A stretch of DNA of 64,000 nt from positions 62,001 to 126,000 of the forward strand of contig CAIMFH010000030.1 in the NCBI GenBank assembly GCA_903840265.1, given 5' to 3'. A program made the translations under genes and the position numbers. This document shows positions 25,869 to 35,491 of this stretch, piece by piece; the stretch's first letter is position 1; each line of letters begins with the position of its first letter. The stretch comes from an uncultured Schlesneria sp. GTDB taxonomy: Bacteria; Planctomycetota; Planctomycetia; Planctomycetales; Planctomycetaceae. The notes under the pieces are model-generated. The model did no database searches and was not told the DNA's origin. It worked only from the letters and a program-made list of their open reading frames with translations.

Positions 25869-27121
25869 TACAGTTGACCGTCGATCGAGGACTCATCGCT
25901 GTCGAACAGCAGCAACTGCTTTTCTTTCACTTTCAACTGGTCGCGCAATCCCAGCTTATCCAGCGATCGCAAGCCAGGATTGTGATCGTGTGTGATGACG
26001 AACGGGGCGGTCCTGTTCCAGGCCACTCGCAGTTTCTTGAGGTCGCTGATACACAGACGATGATGTCGGCGAATGGACAGGATTCGATCAACGTTTCGCG
26101 TTCCGATCCCGGGGATGCGCCACAGCAGCTCACGGCTGGCGCGATTCACATCGACGGGAAAGAAGTCGCGGTGCTGTAGTGCCCAAGCGAGTTTGGGGTC
26201 GATATCCAGTGAAAGATTGCGATCTGCTTCGGCCACCAGTTCCGACGCCTGAAAGCCATAGAACCGCAGCAGCCAGTCGGCTTGATAGAGACGATGTTCG
26301 CGTACCAGCGGCGGACTGCGACCCGGCAACCTGGCATCGGCATGGGGAATCGGACTATAGGCCGAGTAGTAGACGCGGCGAAGATGCTGCTTTGAATAGA
26401 GGCTGGCCGACGTGTTGAGGATATCGAGGTCGGGTGTCGCGGTCGCGCCGACGATCATCTGCGTGCTTTGACCGGCGGGGGCAAAGCGATCTGGTTTGAA
26501 TCCTGCTTTGCGATCTGCCTTAAACTGATCGATGCGAGACTTGATCGTGTCCATGGCCTCTTCGATCTCGGGGGCCTTTTTCTCGGGTGCCAGCATCTTC
26601 AAGTCGGCAGGGGTCGGCAGTTCGACATTGACGCTGAGGCGATCGGCCCAGCGTCCTGCTTCTTCCAGCAATTGATCACTGGCACCGGGGATCGTTTTCA
26701 GGTGGATATACCCGCCGAACTTGTGGTCGACGCGTAGCGATTTCGCGACCAGCACCATCTGATCCATCGTGTAGTCGGCGTTTTGGATGATTCCCGAGCT
26801 GAGAAACAGACCTTCGATGTAGTTCCGCTGGTAGAACTGAATCGTCAGCCGCACGACTTCTTCGACGCTGAAGCGCGCACGAGGCGTATCGCTGGTGACG
26901 CGATTGACGCAGTACTGACAATCGAAAATGCAGTAGTTGGTCAGCAGGATCTTGAGCAGCGACACGCATCGTCCATCAGGCGTGTAGCTGTGGCAGATCC
27001 CCATTCCCTCGGTCGTCCCCAGGCGGCTTCCGGTGCGTGTCCCTTTGGAACCGCTGCTCGCGCATGAGGCATCGTATTTAGCGGCATCGGCGAGAATGGT
27101 CAGCTTTTGCTCAATCAGCAT
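25868..27121 (-). CDS. radical SAM protein of the DNA repair/modification family
   Basis: A 417-residue radical SAM enzyme with the cluster motif NYCIFDCQYC (Cys 64, 68, 71), barrel segments GLFLSSGI and GGYIHLKTIPG, and a C-terminal helix-hairpin-helix DNA-binding module (LLWRIPGIGTRNVDRIL near 345). It matches the family annotated as 'putative DNA modification/repair radical SAM protein', which is nearly always found next to a DUF4130/UdgX protein. It precedes that gene here and overlaps it by one base. The substrate is not known; DNA bound through the HhH is likely. Confidence 0.85.
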   Translation of the reverse strand: MLIEQKLTILADAAKYDASCASSGSKGTRTGSRLGTTEGMGICHSYTPDGRCVSLLKILLTNYCIFDCQYCVNRVTSDTPRARFSVEEVVRLTIQFYQRNYIEGLFLSSGIIQNADYTMDQMVLVAKSLRVDHKFGGYIHLKTIPGASDQLLEEAGRWADRLSVNVELPTPADLKMLAPEKKAPEIEEAMDTIKSRIDQFKADRKAGFKPDRFAPAGQSTQMIVGATATPDLDILNTSASLYSKQHLRRVYYSAYSPIPHADARLPGRSPPLVREHRLYQADWLLRFYGFQASELVAEADRNLSLDIDPKLAWALQHRDFFPVDVNRASRELLWRIPGIGTRNVDRILSIRRHHRLCISDLKKLRVAWNRTAPFVITHDHNPGLRSLDKLGLRDQLKVKEKQLLLFDSDESSIDGQL

Positions 27122-27287
27122 TTGCGTGTTGACTCCAAATCCGTTTAGCAGCCGTCATGCAACTCCGAGACTGTGCGTGAGTATTTAACCGCGGTTGATT
27201 GAAAGAGTTAACGCGCTAGGGGAGCGGGTACGCTAATCAAACATTGACCCGCAGACACGACTAGAGGTCTGATCTGCTCGGGCGCCC

Positions 27288-27459
27288 TTTGGAGTGCGGT
27301 GGCTCGACACCGCTTTGGATCAGGTTGCAATCGCGACATGATCACATGGAAGCGAGAAACGTAAGACTTGGTCGCATCACTTCATCTGGATTCGGTCTGT
27401 GCGTTCATAGGTTGTTCGGCTATTGAAACCAAAGCTCCGTCTAGCCGGAGCACTCCAAA
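27288..27459. repeat. ~171-bp MITE-like element, copy 3
   Basis: Begins TTTGGAGTGCGGTGGCTCG and ends CTAGCCGGAGCACTCCAAA, with the same internal 'ggatca.gtt...gcga.c' layout as copies 1 and 2. Confidence 0.75.
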
Positions 27460-27465
27460 GCGTAA

Positions 27466-27483
27466 GTTATGCTGAAGCATAAC
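27466..27483. repeat. 18-bp palindrome GTTATGCTGAAGCATAAC, copy
   Basis: Same palindrome and same CTACGA flank as 20943-20960. It lies just downstream of the GroES-like gene's stop on the minus strand and could end its transcript, but there is no T-run on that side. Confidence 0.5.
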
Positions 27484-27499
27484 CTACGAAGAAGGAACC

Positions 27500-27901
<402 letters not shown>

Positions 27902-28138
27902 GATTCTAGGCGGGTGGTAAAGAGGAAGAAAGGCTCTTTCGACGGCGTCTGTCCGGTCGTGGGAGTGTGGCACGCCATGAGGCTTTGCGAAGGGCGTGGG
28001 ATTTCGGCTTCATTCGCGACCACGCCCGTCGCAAAGCCACAGAGCGTGCCACCCCGGGGAGAGATTGATCGGCGTTCGAATATATGTGACAAATGACTGT
28101 TGGCTCTTCAACACGATTTCCAGTGATAGGGCAAACCC

Positions 28139-29257
28139 GTGCTTTCGATCTTTCGCGAGGCGATTGACCAACTTCCGATGTATCGCGCCGATCCCGAACT
28201 GTGGATTCGTTGCGCCTATTCGGAGTTCGTACACCCTGAATACGGGAAGCAAGATGCGAATACGCGAGAGCGATATCGCCGGTTGATTGCCCTGCAGTAT
28301 GATCATCACCCCGCGGATGAGTCCCTCGTACGTTATCTGTTTGACCAGGAAGTCATTGCCCGTTCGAAGGATGACTTTCAGGGATTCGGCGACGCCTTGC
28401 GGCTGGTTAGTTATCTGCTGTCGCGTTGGAGGCGAGGGAGCGATTTGTGGCGTTTCGCGGCCGCAAAGTGCGCGAACTTCGATACCTATTGTGGGTATGA
28501 CTCGCAGTTTCTCTTTGCGGTGGGGCGTGATGCCGCTCTGGCCGAGTTCGCCAACTCGGACCATGAATTGAAAGACGAGATCAAGCAATTTCTCTTTGAC
28601 GAACAGGGCGACTGTCATTTCAGTTCTGCGGAGATTGAAGACTGGCAAAGAGCCTTGGTGGAGGAGTTCTCGAAACGACCAGAGGACGAACCACTGATGG
28701 TCTGGATTGACCGAGCTATGGTCTTTGAAATTTGCGATGAAGGGCTACTGTTGCTGGACCGACTTGAAGCATCAGAGACAAACGAGTCGCTGAGTTCTTT
28801 GAGCTATCTGCGAGAGCAACTGGGTGATTTGAAGGGTGCGATCAAGCATCGTCGGGCGATGCTGGATATGGCGCAGGACGAGTGGGATCGGGCCTCAAAC
28901 GCCTGCTGTGTCGCTAAACTGCTGTTAAAAGATGGGAGGCCCGATGAAGCCTGGATACTCGTTCGCGGGTTCGACGACTACCTGCCACGAATCGACGGAT
29001 GGCACACCGTGGGGTTAGGTCGCAGCATTGTCGCGGTGGCCTTTCAAATTGCAACAACGGCGTCACCAGATGTGGCCCGAATGGGATTTGAATGGGCTTG
29101 CCGTCACGAATCTCAGTTAGAGACATCGTGGTTGCATCTCTTGAGGCTGGCCACCGAAGCTGCCATCAGGCTGGACGATTCCGTGAGAGCAAAACACTAT
29201 CAGGCTGCCGCGGATGCAGAACAACGGCGTATCGATGAGGTTTCCAAGAAGCACTAG
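28139..29257 (+). CDS. helical-repeat (TPR-like) protein, unrecognised
   Basis: A 372-residue, acidic, all-helical protein without signal peptide. Segments such as RRLIALQYDHHPADES, YLREQLGDLKGAIKHRRAML and ACRHESQLETSWLHLLRLA have the A-A spacing of TPR/Sel1-like repeats. These scaffolds bind partner proteins; no catalytic motif is seen. The start is GTG at 28139 with AGGG seven bases upstream. A 90-bp dispersed element begins right after the stop. Function unknown. Confidence 0.6.
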   Translation: MLSIFREAIDQLPMYRADPELWIRCAYSEFVHPEYGKQDANTRERYRRLIALQYDHHPADESLVRYLFDQEVIARSKDDFQGFGDALRLVSYLLSRWRRGSDLWRFAAAKCANFDTYCGYDSQFLFAVGRDAALAEFANSDHELKDEIKQFLFDEQGDCHFSSAEIEDWQRALVEEFSKRPEDEPLMVWIDRAMVFEICDEGLLLLDRLEASETNESLSSLSYLREQLGDLKGAIKHRRAMLDMAQDEWDRASNACCVAKLLLKDGRPDEAWILVRGFDDYLPRIDGWHTVGLGRSIVAVAFQIATTASPDVARMGFEWACRHESQLETSWLHLLRLATEAAIRLDDSVRAKHYQAAADAEQRRIDEVSKKH

Positions 29258-29346
29258 TGCGTGTCGCACTGATGCATCGCGTTGAAACATGGGTTGGACT
29301 AAGCGATTTTCTGCTCGCGTGACGCCACAGTTAAGTAGGATGGGCT
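29258..29346. repeat. ~90-bp dispersed element, copy 2
   Basis: GTGCGTGTCGCACTGATGC start, CGCGTTGAAACATGGGTTGG core and CGCCACAGTTAAGTAGGATG end; as at 15808-15896 and 37834-37923. It abuts the stop codon of the preceding gene. Confidence 0.7.
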
Positions 29347-29389
29347 TTAATGGTGACACTCCGGACGACTTTCGCTCAGTGGTCCGCTT

Positions 29390-29635
29390 TCAGAATTCCG
29401 ATGACGCATCCACCATTTGCTGGCGATTCGCCGTCAGATACTGTTCGGCCTCGTCGATGGTAGTGAACGTCATCGATTTGTCTGCTAGCCACTTGCCGTC
29501 GGTCGACCACGCGGCTTGATAGGTCTTTGGCAGAGTGGTCTTACCGGTGAGGCCCGCAAAGTCGCGGTCTGCGCGTTCGACTCCGATGGCCAAGATCCAG
29601 CAGCCGGGGGCCAATTCGTAGGGTTCGATATCCAT
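29390..29635 (-). CDS. unknown 81-residue protein
   Basis: A small acidic soluble protein with a compact alpha/beta look (GCWILAIGVERAD, SMTFTTIDEAEQYLTA). AGGA lies eight to nine bases before the ATG. No family is known to me. It is flanked by a repeat element downstream and diverges from the OPT transporter gene upstream. Confidence 0.55.
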   Translation of the reverse strand: MDIEPYELAPGCWILAIGVERADRDFAGLTGKTTLPKTYQAAWSTDGKWLADKSMTFTTIDEAEQYLTANRQQMVDASSEF

Positions 29636-29957
29636 TTGGGTGATCCTGTATGGGAAGGCTGCGGCAAGGCGTCACTTAGCAACGGGAGCGACGATCGATT
29701 CCGATGGTGGTTTGAGTTGCAAATATCGAGCCAGCGGGTGGATTGCTGTAGTGCGGTTCTGGGGGCATTTTCGCCGAGAGATTGGAAGAAGTGGATGTAC
29801 GAATAACTGCCGATGACGTTCGCCCAAGGTCTTGGCGACCTTAGCTACGGGAGGAGTCCCTCCTTCGCCTTTCCGCATCACTTGGTCTATCTGCCGTTGT
29901 CGAGTACAAACGGATTTCGGTCCTGTCCGCACTTCGCCGCCACCCAGGAAGGCATTC
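29636..29957. other. intergenic region upstream of the OPT gene
   Basis: No gene is seen. Near 29850-29875 CTACGGGAGGAGTCCCTCCTTCG forms a short GC-rich hairpin of a dispersed type. It lies about 85 bases upstream of the OPT start and could be leader structure. Confidence 0.4.
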
Positions 29958-31892
29958 ATGACGATTCAGCAGTTATCTGAGGAACAGATTCGCGATTGGA
30001 CTGTCGAGCAGAAGGACAAGTGGTGGCTGGAGAATGTTTATCGCGGCAACATGCCCCAGTTGACGATTCGCTCGGCCCTGATGGGTTTCGTCCTTGGCGG
30101 TCTGCTGTCGGCGACAAACCTGTATATCGGTGCTAAGACCGGGTGGTCGCTGGGAGTGGGAATCACCTCGGTCATCCTGGCGTTTGCCTTCTTCAAGGTT
30201 CTGCAGCAACTCGGGATGAAAGAGTTCACGATCCTGGAGAACAACGCGATGCAGTCGATCGCGACGTCGGCCGGTTACATGACCGCTCCGCTGATCTCGT
30301 CTCTGACGGCCTACATGATCGTCAACAAGGTGATCATCCCGTGGTGGCAGATCATTCTGTGGAATATTTCCCTGTCGATCCTGGGTGTGCTGTTCGCGTT
30401 TCCGATGAAGCGGCGGTTTATCAATGACGAACAGCACCCGTTCCCCGAAGGCCGCGCGGCCGGGGTCGTGATGGATACGTTGCACTCGTCAGATGCGTCC
30501 GTCGGGCTGATGAAGGCGAAGATCCTGGGCGTTGCCGCCGGGACGGCCGCGTTCATCAAGTTCCTGCAGTCCGAAGGGATCCAAACATGGATCCAAACAC
30601 GAGTGGGTGTTGCCAAGGACAAGGTGCTGCATCTGCATGAGGATCTGTTTCAGTTGTTCGGACTGACGGGACCCAATGCTCCCAAGCTGCGCGGCGTCGA
30701 CCTCAATCAACTGACGGTCTCACCGACGGTGGATGTGGCCTTGATTGGGGCGGGAGGCTTGATGGGGATTCGAGCAGGAGTTTCGCTGCTGATCGGTGCC
30801 GTCCTGAACTACTTGATTCTGGCCCCGTGGATGATCGAAATCGGTGAGATCAAACCGAAGGCGGACGGCATCACTTACGGAATGAGGCAAATTACGATCT
30901 GGGCGTTGTGGCCCGGTGTCGCGGCCATGGTGGTGGCGTCATTCGTTTCGTTCTTCGCCAAGCCCGACGTGATCTTGGGCGCTTTCCGCGGATTGACCGG
31001 GGAGCGCACCGGAGACGACCCTCTGAAGGAGATCGAGTTTCCGTTGTGGATTTCGGTAGTCGGGATTCCGATCATGAGTGTGATCACCGCCTGGATGGGT
31101 CTGGCCTTCTTCGACGTGCCGATCTGGGCGTCGCTGGTCGGACTGCCGCTGACGTTCATTCTGTCGCTGGTCGCCGCCAATTCGACGGCGCTGACCAGTA
31201 CGACACCGGTTGGAGCCACCAGCAAGATCACACAGTTGTTCTACGGCATCATTCGACCGGGCGACATTAAATCGAACCTGGCCACGGCAGGGATTACTGC
31301 TGAAGTGGTCAGCAATTCGTCCAACCTGCTGATGGATATCAAGCCGGGTTACATGCTGGGAGCCAAGCCGCGTCAACAGGCGATCGGCCATATTATCGGC
31401 ATCTTCAGTGGGGCGATTGCCAGCACGTTCCTGTTCTTCGCGCTGTTCACCAAGGGACTGGACCCGAACAATCCCGAGACGATCGCCAACCTGCAGAACG
31501 ACCAGTTTCCGATGCCCGCTGTCACAATCTGGGTTGGTGTCGCTCAGGTTCTGAAAGAAGGGCTTCACAAGTTGCCCGGTTCGATCCAAACGGCTGTGGT
31601 TATCGCTTCGATTGCAGCCATGATTTTGGAATTGACCCGCATCGTCACGAAGAATCGATTCCCTCTGTCCCCCGTCGCGATCGGCCTGGCCTTCGTGATC
31701 GACTTCCGATCGTCGCTGTGCATGTTTACCGGAGCCCTCTTGTTCTGGCTGCTGGGTGTGGGGCGAGTGAAAGAAGAGCACGCGGCGAACAATTTGTGGG
31801 TGCAAAATCACGAACCGATCTGCGCGGGGATCATCGCCGGGGCGAGCCTGATGGGGATCGCCGATACGATGGTCACTGTCTTCCTGCTGTAA
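29958..31892 (+). CDS. oligopeptide transporter, OPT family
   Basis: A 644-residue integral membrane protein with many spans, of the OPT/YSL superfamily. Recognisable parts: TIRSALMGFVLGGLLSATNL, ENNAMQSIATSAGYMTAPL, HPFPEGRAAGVVMDTLH, ANSTALTSTTPVGATSKITQ and KPRQQAIGHIIGIFSGA. Members import small peptides or metal chelates with protons. AGGAAGG seven bases before the ATG at 29958 decides the start over an upstream in-frame codon. It is followed after 18 bases by peptidase T, which suggests peptide uptake and breakdown as one unit. Confidence 0.9.
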   Translation: MTIQQLSEEQIRDWTVEQKDKWWLENVYRGNMPQLTIRSALMGFVLGGLLSATNLYIGAKTGWSLGVGITSVILAFAFFKVLQQLGMKEFTILENNAMQSIATSAGYMTAPLISSLTAYMIVNKVIIPWWQIILWNISLSILGVLFAFPMKRRFINDEQHPFPEGRAAGVVMDTLHSSDASVGLMKAKILGVAAGTAAFIKFLQSEGIQTWIQTRVGVAKDKVLHLHEDLFQLFGLTGPNAPKLRGVDLNQLTVSPTVDVALIGAGGLMGIRAGVSLLIGAVLNYLILAPWMIEIGEIKPKADGITYGMRQITIWALWPGVAAMVVASFVSFFAKPDVILGAFRGLTGERTGDDPLKEIEFPLWISVVGIPIMSVITAWMGLAFFDVPIWASLVGLPLTFILSLVAANSTALTSTTPVGATSKITQLFYGIIRPGDIKSNLATAGITAEVVSNSSNLLMDIKPGYMLGAKPRQQAIGHIIGIFSGAIASTFLFFALFTKGLDPNNPETIANLQNDQFPMPAVTIWVGVAQVLKEGLHKLPGSIQTAVVIASIAAMILELTRIVTKNRFPLSPVAIGLAFVIDFRSSLCMFTGALLFWLLGVGRVKEEHAANNLWVQNHEPICAGIIAGASLMGIADTMVTVFLL

Positions 31893-31910
31893 CTTCTTTG
31901 AGACACCGAT

Positions 31911-33137
31911 ATGACAACTTTGCTTTCTCGTTTCCTGCGCTACGTGAAGATTGACACTCAAGCGGATGAGACCAGCACCACTTATCCCAGTACCGCCAAG
32001 CAACTGACGCTCAGCCACATGCTGGCTGAGGAATGTCGGTCGCTGGGGCTGACCGAGATTACGTGCGACGAATTTGGCATCGTGATGGCCACGGTGCCTG
32101 CGACCGTGTCTGGAAGCGTGCCGGCGATTGCTTATGTCGCGCACGTTGATACGTCGCCCGAGTACTCGTCGGTCGATGTCAATCCGCTGCTGCATGAGAA
32201 CTACCAGGGGAACGACATCGTCTTGCCGAAGGACGGCAAGGTACTGCGAGTCAGCGAGAATCCCGATCTGAAGAACTGCATCGGTCAGACCGTGATCACG
32301 ACCGATGGTTCGACGCTGTTGGGTTCCGATGACAAGTCTGGCGTCGCTGTGATCATGTCGGCCGCAGCGGAACTGATGCGGCGCGCGAAGGAGCTGAAGC
32401 ATGGCCCTGTGCGACTCTGTTTCACGTGTGATGAAGAGATCGGACGCGGGACCGACAAGCTGGATCTGAAGCAGCTGGGGGCTCATGTTGCCTATACGCT
32501 CGACGGGGGCGGACGCGACGAGATCGATTCGGAAACGTTCTCGGCCGATGGAGCGAAGGTCACCGTCAAAGGGATCAACACGCATCCGTCTGTCGGCAAG
32601 GGAGCGATGGTCAATGCCGTTCGGATCCTCAGTACGTTCATCTCGCGATTGCCGACGGCTGGCCTGAGCCCCGAAACCACCGATGGTCGCGACGGGTTTA
32701 TTCATCCGTATCACATCGAAGGGGGCGTCGCTGAAGCGAGTGCCCGGTTGATCCTGCGCGACTTTGAAACCGAGAAGCTGGCCGCGCAAGCCGCGTTACT
32801 CGAATCAATCGCCGCGTCGTTGCGAGCGGAGCATCCTCGTGCTGAGATCTTGATCGAGGTTCGTCCGCAATACCGCAACATGCGCGAAGGCCTGGCGCCG
32901 GAACCGCGAGCGATTTCGAAAGCGGTCGATGCGATGAAGTCGCTCGGTCGTGTTCCGAAGCTGACCATCATTCGCGGTGGGACGGATGGCTCGATGCTGA
33001 CCGCGAAGGGGTTGCCGACACCGAACCTGTCGACAGGCGAACACAACCCGCATTCGCCGCTGGAATGGACCTGCCTGGAAGAGATGCAGGCGGCGGTTGA
33101 CGTCCTGGTGCAATTGGCGGTCGAGTGGGGTAAGTAA
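31911..33137 (+). CDS. pepT: peptidase T (tripeptide aminopeptidase)
   Basis: A 408-residue M20B metallopeptidase that releases the N-terminal residue of tripeptides in the cytoplasm. Two-zinc site residues are visible: His78 and Asp80 in YVAHVDTSPE, Asp in LGSDDKSG, the catalytic Glu pair in TCDEEIGRG, Asp in YTLDGGG, and the late His in STGEHNPHS. Length matches the family (about 410). It follows the OPT transporter by 18 bases and likely uses its peptides. Confidence 0.92.
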   Translation: MTTLLSRFLRYVKIDTQADETSTTYPSTAKQLTLSHMLAEECRSLGLTEITCDEFGIVMATVPATVSGSVPAIAYVAHVDTSPEYSSVDVNPLLHENYQGNDIVLPKDGKVLRVSENPDLKNCIGQTVITTDGSTLLGSDDKSGVAVIMSAAAELMRRAKELKHGPVRLCFTCDEEIGRGTDKLDLKQLGAHVAYTLDGGGRDEIDSETFSADGAKVTVKGINTHPSVGKGAMVNAVRILSTFISRLPTAGLSPETTDGRDGFIHPYHIEGGVAEASARLILRDFETEKLAAQAALLESIAASLRAEHPRAEILIEVRPQYRNMREGLAPEPRAISKAVDAMKSLGRVPKLTIIRGGTDGSMLTAKGLPTPNLSTGEHNPHSPLEWTCLEEMQAAVDVLVQLAVEWGK

Positions 33138-33141
33138 TGTA

Positions 33142-33215
33142 GACGGCACGCTCCGTGTGCCGAGATTCTTGTCGATGGAACATGCAACGGCACACGGAGT
33201 GTGCCTACTACATTA
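33142..33215. repeat. inverted repeat of the GGCACACGGAGTGTGCC type
   Basis: GGCACGCTCCGTGTGCCG and CGGCACACGGAGTGTGCCTACTAC face each other across about 35 bases between pepT and the SDR gene. A single copy of the second half is at about 13709-13734. Confidence 0.55.
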
Positions 33216-33224
33216 GAGGCGACG

Positions 33225-33998
33225 ATGGATCTGCGGCTTGCTGGCAAAGTGGGGATTGTGACCGGGGCCAGTCGTGGGATTGGGCGTGCGATTGCTCAGT
33301 CTCTGGCGGCGGAAGGGATGCGGCTGGTGCTGGTCGCTCGATCTGCTGAGCAACTCGCGGATCTTGCCAAGCGCCTGCCGACGCCGAGTCTGGTTCAGGT
33401 TGCCGATCTGCGTCAGGAGGATGCCGCTGAAGAGTTGGTTGCTGCGACAATTGATCAGTTTGGTCAACTGGATCTGCTGGTGAACAACGCCGGGGCGACT
33501 GTGCGCGGCGACTTCCTGAAGCTGACCGATACCGAATGGGACGACGGGTTCGCGCTGAAGTTCTTCGGAGCGATGCGCTGTTGCCGAGCGGCATGGCCTT
33601 ACCTGCAACAGTCGCAGGGATCGATCGTCAACATCGTTGGGATTGGCGGCCGGACGGGATCGGCAGAATTTGCTATTGGTGGCTCGGTCAACGCGGCGGT
33701 GCTGAACCTGACCAAGGTGCTGGCTGATCGCGGGATCAGCGATGGCGTTCGCGTGAACGCGATCAACCCTGGTGCCATTGCGACGGATCGACTGCAAACT
33801 CGCATCGACAAATCGGCGAGCGATCAGGGAATCGCGAAAGAGGAAGCGGCCGAGAAACTGGCTCGCGAGATGAAGATCGCTCGATTCGGAACGCCGACGG
33901 AGATTGGTGATGCGGTTGCGTTTTTGGCGTCATTCCGAGCGGCGTATTGCCAGGGGTCGATCATCGATATCGATGGTGGCCAAACGAGGACGCTGTAA
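33225..33998 (+). CDS. atypical short-chain dehydrogenase/reductase
   Basis: A 257-residue Rossmann protein with the SDR cofactor motif TGASRGIG near 13-20, NNAGA near 87, and the C-terminal INPGAIATDRL and DIDGG blocks. In the active-site region, however, the reading NIVGIGGRTGSAEFAIGG then SVNAAVLNLTK aligns with canonical NISS...YxxxK such that Ser, Tyr and Lys are replaced (Val/Gly, Gly and Asn). So it may bind NAD(P)H without normal SDR catalysis. The ATG at 33225 (MDLRLAGKVG) is the standard SDR start. No operon partner. Confidence 0.8.
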   Translation: MDLRLAGKVGIVTGASRGIGRAIAQSLAAEGMRLVLVARSAEQLADLAKRLPTPSLVQVADLRQEDAAEELVAATIDQFGQLDLLVNNAGATVRGDFLKLTDTEWDDGFALKFFGAMRCCRAAWPYLQQSQGSIVNIVGIGGRTGSAEFAIGGSVNAAVLNLTKVLADRGISDGVRVNAINPGAIATDRLQTRIDKSASDQGIAKEEAAEKLAREMKIARFGTPTEIGDAVAFLASFRAAYCQGSIIDIDGGQTRTL

Positions 33999-34009
33999 GC
34001 GTCACGAAT

Positions 34010-34121
34010 CGGTCCAGGTGAGCCGCGCTGCGTCAGCACGCGGACCCGATTCACACTGGACCACGCGATCATGTCAAGACGAAGAGTCCGCATGCTGACG
34101 AAGCGCGGCTCACCTGTGACC
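34010..34121. repeat. inverted repeat of the AGGTGAGCCGCGC type
   Basis: CCAGGTGAGCCGCGCTGCGTCAGCACGCGGACCCG (34014-34049) and GCATGCTGACGAAGCGCGGCTCACCTG (34090-34116) form a large inverted pair downstream of the SDR gene. A single copy is at about 14885-14922. Confidence 0.6.
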
Positions 34122-34289
34122 ATTCACTACCGAGTGAACCGAGCGGCCTCCACGCTTGTCTCTGACATCTCTCTGGGTGCCGACAACTCGTGAAAGGTTT
34201 CGCGATGTTGGCTGTAGATGGGGGTAGATGCTGCTGCGCATGTCGTGGAGCGGTGTCGACGGAACGCTCGAACGAAGTCGCAGGGGATC

Positions 34290-35264
34290 ATGTTAGACGG
34301 CAGTCGCAACTCGAAAATAGCATTCAACTTCTGTTGTATTTGCCTGATTTGGGGTTCGACGTTTCTGGCAGTGAAGTACGCCATCGAGACCATCCCGCCG
34401 TTCGTTGTGACGGCCCTGCGCTACGTGATGGCCAGTTTGGTGCTGGCCATGATCAGTAAGATGCGAAAAGAAACTTGGCTGACGGCGGCGAATCTGCGTC
34501 TCGCTGCTATCAGCGGATTCTTATTGAGCCTGGGCAATGCCTTAGTCTGTTATTCGGTGACATCATTGCCGACTGGTTTGGTGGCGGTGGTGATTGGATC
34601 GCTACCCGCGTGGATCATTCTGTTCGACTGGCAATTGTTCCGCGGCAAGCCACCTCAGTGGGGTCAGGTCGCCGGGATCGTATTGTCGCTGATCGGCGTT
34701 GGTGCGCTGACCAGTTCACACTCCGAGCATCTGGACATGCGGAATCTGCTGGTCTGGATCGCGCTGTTCTCGTCGATTGGGGTCTGGGCGATGGGGACGC
34801 TGGTTCAGCGTCAAGCTTCGGTGCGGGGTTCGATCTTCCTGTTCTCGTCGGTGCAGTCGCTGGTCGGTGGTGTGATGATTGGAGCCACGACGACCTGGGA
34901 TGGGAGTTTGGCTTTCCCCTGGGATCAGATCACGACTTCGTCCGTGTTGGCTTTGCTGTATCTGACGTTGGTTGGAACCGTGGCGGCGGGGACATCGTAT
35001 GTCTGGCTCAGCCAGAACGCGGAACCTCGTCTGGTGAGTACCTACGCGTTGATCACTCCGGTCGTTGCCGTATGGCTGGGCTGGTTGGTCGCGGGTGAAG
35101 CGGTGACAGGATCGACGCTGAGTAACTCAATGATCGTGCTGGCTGGCGTGGCATTGATTGCGTTAAGTGGTCAGGCCTGGCGAACCAAAAGGTTCGTTCG
35201 TCGAGCCCCTGTAATTCTTACTGAGCGGGTGACAGCGACGTTGCGGACGCCGGTCGAGGTGTGA
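34290..35264 (+). CDS. DMT-superfamily (EamA) exporter
   Basis: A 324-residue protein with ten spans in two EamA repeats (FCCICLIWGSTFLAVKYAIE and ALRYVMASLVLA in the first; GTVAAGTSYVWLSQNAEPR and TPVVAVWLGWLVAGEA in the second). Proteins of this family export amino acids, metabolites or drugs. The cytoplasmic tail is basic. The ATG at 34290 has AGGGG five bases upstream and gives the normal first span. Substrate unknown. Confidence 0.88.
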   Translation: MLDGSRNSKIAFNFCCICLIWGSTFLAVKYAIETIPPFVVTALRYVMASLVLAMISKMRKETWLTAANLRLAAISGFLLSLGNALVCYSVTSLPTGLVAVVIGSLPAWIILFDWQLFRGKPPQWGQVAGIVLSLIGVGALTSSHSEHLDMRNLLVWIALFSSIGVWAMGTLVQRQASVRGSIFLFSSVQSLVGGVMIGATTTWDGSLAFPWDQITTSSVLALLYLTLVGTVAAGTSYVWLSQNAEPRLVSTYALITPVVAVWLGWLVAGEAVTGSTLSNSMIVLAGVALIALSGQAWRTKRFVRRAPVILTERVTATLRTPVEV

Positions 35265-35274
35265 TGATTCTGAT

Positions 35275-35358
35275 TGGGAGGGCGAGGCTCCTGCCGAGCC
35301 GCAATTGTTATTGTGAGTCCGTCGACATGCGCGGCTCGGCGGGAGCCTCGCCCTCCCA
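35275..35358. repeat. inverted repeat (GGGAGGGCGAGGCTCC)
   Basis: GGGAGGGCGAGGCTCCTGCCGAGCCGC pairs with GCGGCTCGGCGGGAGCCTCGCCCTCCC across a short loop directly after the exporter gene. It can form one long hairpin and may end transcription. Confidence 0.65.
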
Positions 35359-35491
35359 AAAAGAAGAAGTGACCGTTCCCTAAATCATGGTCGCGATTGA
35401 TTCATGGTCGTCCTAGAACCACAATGAATGGCCGGGGCCGTTGATTGTGCCTCTCAGGATTGACCGATCTCATTCATTCGCGGGGCCTTCG

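Larger units (their letters stand above)
27122..27499. other. intergenic stretch with MITE-like element and palindrome
   Basis: No gene is seen. It contains the third MITE-like element (27288-27459) and, seven bases later, the GTTATGCTGAAGCATAAC palindrome. The segment 27122-27280 presumably holds the promoter for the radical SAM operon. Confidence 0.5.

Noticed and set aside
30939-32789. A 616-codon open frame on the minus strand
   Set aside because: It lies antisense to the clearly coding OPT and pepT genes, and its Arg/Gln/His-rich reading is typical of the reverse of high-GC codons.
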